Notes under the pieces: model-generated
Databases searched by the model: none
What the model was told of the DNA's origin: nothing
Seen by the model: the letters and a program-made list of their open reading frames with translations, nothing else
Origin: Lentimicrobiaceae bacterium
GTDB lineage: Bacteria; Bacteroidota; Bacteroidia; Bacteroidales; SKPS01
Direction of reading: 5' to 3'
DNA: 6,161 nt
Assembly: GCA_007119395.1 (NCBI GenBank)
Contig: SKPS01000085.1
Coordinates: forward strand, 1-6,161
In this document: one piece after another, positions 1 through 5,247 of the stretch
How the letters are laid out: every line of letters starts with the position of its first letter
How positions within the stretch are numbered: the first letter of the stretch is position 1
Program-made: the position numbers and the translations under genes

Positions 1-550
1 AGTTTTCGGCAGCCACAGCCTCTTCAAGCATTGTCTCCAGTTCCGACAACGCAAGAGACCGAAGGTCGTGACCCTTTTCCGGCTCTGCCTCCTCGACAGA
101 CCCTTCAGTTTCTGTATCACTCTCTTCCTCTTTCTCAGGGTCAATTGTGATACCGGTTTGAACAAGAATCTCTTCAGTGGTATAAATCGGACAGTTGAAT
201 CGAATCGCCAGGGCCACCGCATCGGATGTGCGAGCATCTGTCACCACTATGTTGCCCTGTGCATCGATGCTGTGGATCTCTGCAAAAAAGACCCCTTCCT
301 GGAATTTACTGATGATCACCTCTTTCACAACAATCTGGTGTGCCAGGGCAAACGTCTTGAACAGATCATGGGTGAGTGGCCGGGGTGGGCGCATCCGCTC
401 AAGAAAGATGGCAATCGACTGCGCCTCGTACACGCCAATGATGACCGGAAGCCTCCGTTTACCATCCTCCTCAGACAGAATCAAAGCGTATCCTCCGCTT
501 TGCGTCTGACTACTTGATACCCCTATGACATTCAGTGCTACTTTCGACAT
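1..550 (-). CDS. Bifunctional nuclease family protein (DUF151 with C-terminal UVR motif), 3' end outside the window
   Basis: The 183 visible codons begin at ATG 550-548 and run off the left edge without a stop. Residues about 1-135 form a DUF151 (bifunctional nuclease, BFN) domain. Seen landmarks are SQTQSGGYALIL near 14-25, KRRLPVIIG near 31-39, RPLTHDLF near 57-64 and the family signature RTSDAVALAIRFNCPIY at 107-123. A Glu/Asp-rich linker (about 138-158) follows, then LSELETMLEEAVAAEN (168-183), which matches the first half of a UVR motif and is cut by the window edge. Proteins of this family are cytoplasmic; some plant and bacterial members have been reported to have DNase/RNase activity, but the role in Bacteroidota is poorly defined. 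The start is secure because no in-frame ATG lies between it and an upstream stop at 598-596. No Shine-Dalgarno is seen. The gene is divergent from gcvP. The family call is strong; nuclease activity here is only inferred. Confidence 0.9.
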   Translation of the reverse strand, partial: MSKVALNVIGVSSSQTQSGGYALILSEEDGKRRLPVIIGVYEAQSIAIFLERMRPPRPLTHDLFKTFALAHQIVVKEVIISKFQEGVFFAEIHSIDAQGNIVVTDARTSDAVALAIRFNCPIYTTEEILVQTGITIDPEKEEESDTETEGSVEEAEPEKGHDLRSLALSELETMLEEAVAAEN

Positions 551-621
551 GGAAACTGCTGTAAGATCAAGATAATACCTCTCGAACCGCACCTGCTAGA
601 TGCCGCTTTTTTAACAATGTA

Positions 622-655
622 CAAAAGTAACGGTTTTTTTCTTAGTGCCCAACAA
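622..655 (-). promoter_or_regulatory. Bacteroidota-type promoter for the DUF151 gene
   Basis: Read on the minus strand, TACTTTTG at 629-622 matches the Bacteroidota -7 consensus TAnnTTTG exactly. A TTG (652-650, within TTGTTG 655-650) stands 20 nt upstream, which fits the usual -33 TTG/TTTG element and its 19-21 nt spacing. Transcription would start near 615, giving an untranslated leader of about 65 nt before the ATG at 550. The boxes are seen in the sequence; promoter function is inferred. Confidence 0.65.
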
Positions 656-786
656 GGGGTGTGTTTTTTAACAAGAGAAGAGCTGGTTATTTGGTTATCA
701 GTGGATGGGATGTGTTATCACACCATACTGGGTGAACAATGGCTTAAAAATCGGGTTATACAAATGAAAAAGGACGGCTTTTTTTT

Positions 787-794
787 TATTTTTG
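787..794 (+). promoter_or_regulatory. Probable -7 promoter box for gcvP
   Basis: TATTTTTG matches the Bacteroidota -7 consensus TAnnTTTG exactly and lies 32 nt before the gcvP ATG, predicting a start of transcription near 800 and a leader of about 25 nt. The -33 element is poor: at the expected place only ATG (764-766, 20-nt spacer) resembles TTG. The surroundings are T-rich, so a chance match is possible. A weak -33 might mean that an activator is needed, but that is inference. Confidence 0.45.
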
Positions 795-814
795 CCGTGT
801 AAGAAAAAACAAAC

Positions 815-821
815 AAAAGGA
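815..821 (+). promoter_or_regulatory. Shine-Dalgarno site of gcvP
   Basis: AAAAGGA ends 5 nt before ATG 827-829. Purine-rich Shine-Dalgarno sites are not the rule in Bacteroidota, so this one helps to choose the start. It favours 827 over the in-frame ATG at 845, which has no such site upstream. Confidence 0.6.
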
Positions 822-826
822 ACAAT

Positions 827-3706
827 ATGATTACCAACAATTTCATGAACAGGCACAATGGCCCGTCTGATGCTGATGCCAGGAAGATGCTTTCAACAAC
901 AGGGGCTGAGAGTATGGAGCAATTGATTGCGGAAACGATTCCATCGTCTATCAGGTTAAAGAAGGATATGGATCTACCTGACGGGATCAACGAGTATGAG
1001 CTGCTGAACCACATGAAGGGGTTGGCAGCTAAGAACGCCATGTACCGCACCTATATCGGGATGGGTTACTACAACACCATTACACCGGGTGTGATTGTGC
1101 GCAATGTGCTTGAGAACCCGGGTTGGTATACATCGTATACACCTTATCAGGCTGAGATCAGCCAGGGCAGGCTTGAGGCTTTGCTCAACTTTCAAACCAT
1201 GGTGTGTGATCTCACCGGCCTCCCTTTGGCGAATGCTTCGTTGCTTGACGAAGGCACTGCCGCTGCCGAGGCGATGATTATGGCGTACAATGCCAGATCG
1301 CGCGCTAAAGTGAAAGGCAATGCTGTGAAGTTTTTCATCGACCAGGGTGTGTTCCCCCATACTCAAGATGTGATGATGGCACGCGCTAAGCCCCTGGGTA
1401 TTGAGGTCACCATTGGTGACTTTGCAGAGATCTCCTTTGACGAGAGCTGGTTTGGTGCTTTTGTGCAATACCCTGATCAGTATGGTCAGATCAACGACTT
1501 CAGCGGGTTGGTAAGCAAAGCCAAGGAGCACAATATATTAGTGGGTGCTGCCGCTGACTTGTTAAGTCTTACCCTGCTGACTCCACCGGGTGAGTGGGGC
1601 GCCGATGTGGTGGTGGGTACCACACAGCGATTTGGTGTGCCGATGGGCTTCGGTGGCCCGCATGCCGCCTACTTCGCCACACGTGACGACTACAAAAGAC
1701 ACGTACCCGGCAGAATTATCGGTGTGTCTGTTGATGTTGACGGAAACCGTGCGCTCCGTATGGCACTCCAGACCCGTGAACAGCACATCAAAAGAGAGCG
1801 TGCCACCTCCAATATATGTACTGCACAGGCACTGCTGGCAAATATGGCCGGCTTCTACGCTGCATACCACGGCCCCGAAGGACTTAAAGGGATCGCCCGA
1901 CATATCAATATCCTTACAGGAGTGTTGGCCGCAGAAGCTGAAAAATACGGCTTTAAACAAACCAATAGCGCCTTCTTCGATACCGTGAAATTGGCTACCC
2001 CTGAAGGTGTTGAAATCGACAAGGTGAAAAAGACCGCCCTGGCACAAAAAATCAACCTGCGCTATATTGATGACCGCCATATTGGTGTCTCCCTGGATGA
2101 AACCACACACCTGAACGATGTGAACGACATACTCAACGTGCTGGCCACTGCTGCCGGTAAAACGTTTAATACATTTGTCTGCGTGCCCGAAGAGTGTGTT
2201 AAGATCTCCACATTCCCCAAAGAGTTTACACGAACATCAGAGTACCTGACTCACCCCGTTTTCAACACATATCATTCTGAAACGGAAATGATGCGGTACA
2301 TGAAGCTGCTTGAGAACCGTGACCTGGCTCTCAACCGCACTATGATTCCCCTGGGCTCCTGCACCATGAAACTTAATGCCGCATCGGAGATGTTTGCCTT
2401 AAGCTGGCCAGAGTTCTCTGCCATCCATCCGTTTGTTCCGACAGAACAGGCAGCAGGCTACCACGAGCTGATTGAGCAACTCGAAAAAGACCTGTGTGTT
2501 ATCACCGGTTTTGATGCCATCTCTTTTATGCCCAATTCGGGTGCCTCAGGAGAGTACACCGGATTGTTGGTAATTATGGAGTACCTGCGAAGCATCGGGC
2601 AAGGTCAGAGAAATGTGTGTCTGATTCCATCATCTGCCCACGGAACCAACCCTGCCAGTGCTGTTATGGCCGGTATGGATGTGGTTGTGGTGGCCTGTGA
2701 TGACAATGGGAACATCGACATGGATGATCTGAAGAAGAAAGCAGAGCAGCACCAGGAGAACCTGGCTGCCATTATGGTAACCTATCCATCAACCCATGGT
2801 GTTTACGAGGAGGCCATTCTTGAGCTCACGTCGATCGTGCACAAGTATGGCGGACAGGTGTACATGGATGGTGCCAACATGAATGCGCAGGTTGGATACA
2901 CCAATCCTGCCATTATCGGAGCAGATGTATGCCACCTCAACCTGCATAAAACGTTTGCCATTCCGCATGGTGGGGGAGGCCCCGGCGTTGGTCCTATCGG
3001 CGTGGCCAAACACCTTACACCGTTCCTGCCGAAACACACCCTGGTGAAAACCGGTGGTGAAAAAGGCATCCCGGCAGTATCCGCTGCTCCATTCGGCAGT
3101 GCCCTCATCCTTACCATATCTTATGCATATATCAAACTGCTTGGAAGAGATGGACTCATAAAAGCAACCGATTATGCCATCCTCTCAGCCAATTACCTGA
3201 AATCAGCCCTCGAAGAGGACTACCCAATACTCTATACCAATGAAAAAGGGAGAGTGGCCCACGAGTTTATTATCGACTGTACAGGCTTTAAGCGAAGCGC
3301 CGATATTGAAGTGGTGGATCTGGCCAAACGACTGATGGATTACGGTTTCCATGCTCCCACCGTGGCTTTCCCGGTGAATGGAACCCTGATGGTGGAGCCC
3401 ACTGAAAGCGAACCCATCAGTGAACTCGACCGGTTTATTATGGCAATGAAAAAGATCAGAGAAGAGATTGAAGCTGTGGAAACGGAGAAATGTGATAAGC
3501 AAAACAACCCGCTGAAGAACTCTCCCCATACACTTGAAATGGTCTCGGCTGATGAGTGGAACCTGCCTTATAGCCGCCAAACTGCTGCATTCCCTGTAAT
3601 TACTCCAGGAGTTGATAAATACTTTACACCTGTCAGACGTGTTGACAATGCCTATGGTGACCGAAACCTTGTGTGCGCTTGCGAACCTATCGAGTCGTAC
3701 ACATAG
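827..3706 (+). CDS. gcvP: Glycine dehydrogenase (decarboxylating), P protein of the glycine cleavage system
   Basis: Complete 959-residue, single-chain P protein, a normal length for the homodimeric bacterial form. It decarboxylates glycine with PLP and transfers the aminomethyl group to the lipoyl arm of H protein (GcvH), in the cytoplasm; GcvT and lipoamide dehydrogenase complete the cycle. The N-terminal half (about 1-440) shows DEGTAAAEAM from 141 and QTREQHIKRERATSNICTAQ from 315. The C-terminal half (about 450-959) shows GSCTMKLNA 510-518, HGTNPASA 605-612, and NLHKTF with the PLP Schiff-base lysine at K708, followed by the Gly-rich HGGGGPG 714-720. The tail has the usual PYSRQTAAFP, RRVDNAYGDRNLVC and terminal IESY elements. 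The start at 827 is supported by a Shine-Dalgarno and the family-like FMNRHNGP opening. No gcvT or gcvH lies in the window, so this looks like a stand-alone gene. No frameshift or missing catalytic residue is seen. Confidence 0.98.
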   Translation: MITNNFMNRHNGPSDADARKMLSTTGAESMEQLIAETIPSSIRLKKDMDLPDGINEYELLNHMKGLAAKNAMYRTYIGMGYYNTITPGVIVRNVLENPGWYTSYTPYQAEISQGRLEALLNFQTMVCDLTGLPLANASLLDEGTAAAEAMIMAYNARSRAKVKGNAVKFFIDQGVFPHTQDVMMARAKPLGIEVTIGDFAEISFDESWFGAFVQYPDQYGQINDFSGLVSKAKEHNILVGAAADLLSLTLLTPPGEWGADVVVGTTQRFGVPMGFGGPHAAYFATRDDYKRHVPGRIIGVSVDVDGNRALRMALQTREQHIKRERATSNICTAQALLANMAGFYAAYHGPEGLKGIARHINILTGVLAAEAEKYGFKQTNSAFFDTVKLATPEGVEIDKVKKTALAQKINLRYIDDRHIGVSLDETTHLNDVNDILNVLATAAGKTFNTFVCVPEECVKISTFPKEFTRTSEYLTHPVFNTYHSETEMMRYMKLLENRDLALNRTMIPLGSCTMKLNAASEMFALSWPEFSAIHPFVPTEQAAGYHELIEQLEKDLCVITGFDAISFMPNSGASGEYTGLLVIMEYLRSIGQGQRNVCLIPSSAHGTNPASAVMAGMDVVVVACDDNGNIDMDDLKKKAEQHQENLAAIMVTYPSTHGVYEEAILELTSIVHKYGGQVYMDGANMNAQVGYTNPAIIGADVCHLNLHKTFAIPHGGGGPGVGPIGVAKHLTPFLPKHTLVKTGGEKGIPAVSAAPFGSALILTISYAYIKLLGRDGLIKATDYAILSANYLKSALEEDYPILYTNEKGRVAHEFIIDCTGFKRSADIEVVDLAKRLMDYGFHAPTVAFPVNGTLMVEPTESEPISELDRFIMAMKKIREEIEAVETEKCDKQNNPLKNSPHTLEMVSADEWNLPYSRQTAAFPVITPGVDKYFTPVRRVDNAYGDRNLVCACEPIESYT

Positions 3707-3837
3707 GCACTTCAATTACTCATATCACCGGAAAAAAAAATTAAAATTTGGGATTTTTGGGTTGCAAACGCAAAAAATGTTGTATATTCGCAACCTGAAT
3801 TGAATTAACCAAGTTTTAACCATAAATTAAAAAAGTG
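3707..3837. other. Intergenic region between gcvP and the T9SS-cargo gene
   Basis: This 131-bp A/T-rich spacer has no GC-rich hairpin followed by a T run, so I cannot place a terminator for gcvP. It does hold a promoter-like element (3762-3790) and the AT-rich leader of the next gene. Some read-through from gcvP into the downstream gene is possible. Confidence 0.6.
3762..3790 (+). promoter_or_regulatory. Probable Bacteroidota-type promoter of the T9SS-cargo gene
   Basis: TATATTCG (3783-3790) differs by one base from the -7 consensus TAnnTTTG. TTG at 3762-3764 lies 18 nt upstream, slightly short of the usual 19-21 nt. Transcription would begin near 3796, leaving an AT-rich leader of about 40 nt without a Shine-Dalgarno, a common arrangement in Bacteroidota. 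Inverted-repeat words overlap the element: TTGC 3762-3765 with GCAA 3770-3773, and GTTGC 3761-3765 with GCAAC 3790-3794. Function is inferred. Confidence 0.55.
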
Positions 3838-5151
3838 ATGAAAAAATTCTTACTTAGTATGTTTGTGATGGTGGCTTTTGTTGCTGTCACTTTTGCACAG
3901 TCACCTGTAGGCGATTTTGCCGACAGAAGATCTACTGATCAGATCAACTTCGACATGAAGTACCACAAAGAGAACATGCGGCAGCTGAATGCCAAAACCA
4001 CAGAATCAAGATGGTACAACTTTGCATTTGCCATTGATGATATCCTGGGTGGTATTGGTAGTTTGGCGTGGAATAACCTGTTCCCCGACTCAACCATTCT
4101 GGTGAACTATGCATCAGGATATGGTGGCACCTGGGTTCATATGCTCGGTAATACACTGGATCCGAAATCTGACTGGTTCAATGACCCCAGTTTCGCTCCC
4201 GGTGAAATGTATATCAACCAGCATATGCCTTATACCGTTGATTCAGTTGGTATGCAGTTCTATTACTGGAGAAACCATCCCGACCCAACCATTGTGGATA
4301 CCCTCGTATTCGAAGTGTGGTCAAACAACGTACCCAGTGACCTTCCGATCTATTTCTTTGGACCCACCTCCGCCGTATCTCAATCTTATGGCGTTGATAC
4401 ACTCAGGTTCGGTGCCTACGAATTTCACGCGCACGACCTCTCGTCTAAAGCAACAGACAAAAGAACTTATAAGTTCCCCATGACAGAAGCTTTCGCCAAT
4501 GATACTCTGATCGATGGCTCTGTGATCGCCTATGTAAACACTTCTGATCTTCCCGAAGTGCAGCCTGGCCGTATTGTCGCAGTTTCAGCCAAGTTTATCC
4601 CCGGTTACACCTGGACTCCCAATCTAGACACCCTCGTTCAGAAAAACAGACTCGTGTTCCTCTCTTATGAAGAAAACGGTCAGGATACCTGGTCTAACTA
4701 CACCAAAAACGATTACAACGAATCTCATATTACAATCCCCACCTCTTTGGATCCCGATCCTAACAACACCTGGTACGAGTTCCAGATTCCTGAGTGGGCT
4801 TTCTCAAATGCCTCCTTCGCTTACGAGAACCACTTCTTCTACTATAAGCTTACTGCTGAACCGACCAATGTTGAGCGGCCAACTGAGACCACTCTCACCC
4901 TGAGCCAGAACCAACCCAACCCATTCAGCAACACTACCACCATCCGCTACACCCTCAGCGATGCCACCAACGTATCCTTCGATCTTTTCGATCAAACAGG
5001 ACGTAAGGTGATGAGCATCAACAGAGGCGTTGAAGCAGCCGGTATGCATACACTCGATATCGATGCCAGCAACCTGACCAATGGCGTGTACTTCTACACC
5101 CTCACCGCTGGTAACCAAAGAGCAACTAAGAAAATGGTTGTGATGAAGTAA
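3838..5151 (+). CDS. Secreted protein of unknown function with T9SS type A C-terminal sorting domain
   Basis: A complete 437-residue protein. ATG 3838 is preferred over the adjacent in-frame GTG at 3835 because it gives a compact signal peptide. Residues 1-20 have two lysines, a hydrophobic core and cleavage after VTFA, leaving Gln21 as the mature N-terminus, as is typical for Bacteroidota exported proteins. Residues about 355-437 are a type A T9SS sorting domain: LSQNQPNPFSNTTTIRY at the start, FDQTGRKV in the middle, NLTNGVYFYTL and a final KKMVVMK. The protein should therefore cross the outer membrane and be anchored to the surface or released, with this domain removed. The passenger (about 21-350) is rich in Trp, Tyr, Phe and Asn, contains no cysteine, and has no catalytic motif or domain that I recognise; a beta-sandwich fold is plausible but not shown. 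It has six D-S/T-hydrophobic motifs that fit O-glycosylation. It probably has its own promoter and ends at a strong terminator. Confidence 0.93.
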   Translation: MKKFLLSMFVMVAFVAVTFAQSPVGDFADRRSTDQINFDMKYHKENMRQLNAKTTESRWYNFAFAIDDILGGIGSLAWNNLFPDSTILVNYASGYGGTWVHMLGNTLDPKSDWFNDPSFAPGEMYINQHMPYTVDSVGMQFYYWRNHPDPTIVDTLVFEVWSNNVPSDLPIYFFGPTSAVSQSYGVDTLRFGAYEFHAHDLSSKATDKRTYKFPMTEAFANDTLIDGSVIAYVNTSDLPEVQPGRIVAVSAKFIPGYTWTPNLDTLVQKNRLVFLSYEENGQDTWSNYTKNDYNESHITIPTSLDPDPNNTWYEFQIPEWAFSNASFAYENHFFYYKLTAEPTNVERPTETTLTLSQNQPNPFSNTTTIRYTLSDATNVSFDLFDQTGRKVMSINRGVEAAGMHTLDIDASNLTNGVYFYTLTAGNQRATKKMVVMK

Positions 5152-5173
5152 TCTAACCATATCTTCAGATATT

Positions 5174-5205
5174 AAAAAAGGCTGCCCGATCGGGCAGCCT
5201 TTTTT
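5174..5205. terminator. Bidirectional intrinsic terminator between convergent genes
   Basis: A perfect 32-bp palindrome centred between 5189 and 5190. Six A residues (5174-5179), a GC-rich arm GGCTGCCCG, the central AT, the complementary arm CGGGCAGCC, then six T residues (5200-5205). The RNA forms a hairpin followed by a U run on both strands. It lies 22 bp after the stop of the secreted-protein gene and 42 bp beyond the stop of the opposing E1 gene, so it can end both transcripts. Confidence 0.93.
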
Positions 5206-5231
5206 CGTTTAGGATGGTTGCGTCTTGATGA

Positions 5232-5245
5232 ATGCCAATTGGCAT
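5232..5245. repeat. 14-bp perfect palindrome just beyond the E1 stop codon
   Basis: ATGCCAATTGGCAT is fully self-complementary and begins 2 bp past the minus-strand TGA (5250-5248). It has no T run after it, so it is not a classic terminator. TGAT (5226-5229) and ATCA (5247-5250) extend the dyad imperfectly. It might stabilise the mRNA end or bind a protein, or it may be chance. Confidence 0.5.
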
Positions 5246-5247
5246 GA

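Larger units (their letters stand above)
551..826. other. Divergent intergenic region between the DUF151 gene and gcvP
   Basis: This 276-bp stretch separates two divergently transcribed genes. It holds the DUF151 promoter (622-655), the proposed gcvP -7 box (787-794) and a Shine-Dalgarno (815-821). The middle part (about 685-761) carries several GGTTAT or GTTATCA words (685-690, 693-700, 714-720, 754-759). A short inverted repeat, ACGGC 774-778 and GCCGT 794-798, flanks the gcvP -7 box. I see no tRNA, no glycine riboswitch aptamer core and no convincing small gene. The open frame at 617-802 overlaps the opposing promoter and has no recognisable protein features. Confidence 0.6.

Noticed and set aside
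68..517. Plus-strand open frame of 149 codons opposite the DUF151 gene
   Set aside because: It is antisense to a clearly recognised conserved protein, and its translation shows no family features.
617..802. Plus-strand 61-codon open frame in the DUF151-gcvP gap
   Set aside because: It overlaps the opposing promoter and the gcvP -7 box, lacks a ribosome site, and its translation has low-complexity Phe runs from poly-T.
551..826. Glycine riboswitch upstream of gcvP
   Set aside because: The paired glycine aptamer cores known from other phyla are not visible, and the likely leader (about 25 nt) is too short to contain one.
974..2110. Two long minus-strand open frames (974-1531 and 1562-2110) inside gcvP
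   Set aside because: Both are antisense shadows of strongly conserved gcvP coding sequence and are rich in Cys and His as such shadows often are; nothing suggests expression.
3203..3715. Minus-strand 170-codon open frame across the 3' end of gcvP
   Set aside because: It is an antisense shadow of the conserved GcvP C-terminus and has no recognisable product.
3835..3837. GTG start for the secreted protein
   Set aside because: The ATG directly after it (3838) is the better initiator and gives a standard MKK signal peptide; the difference is one residue.
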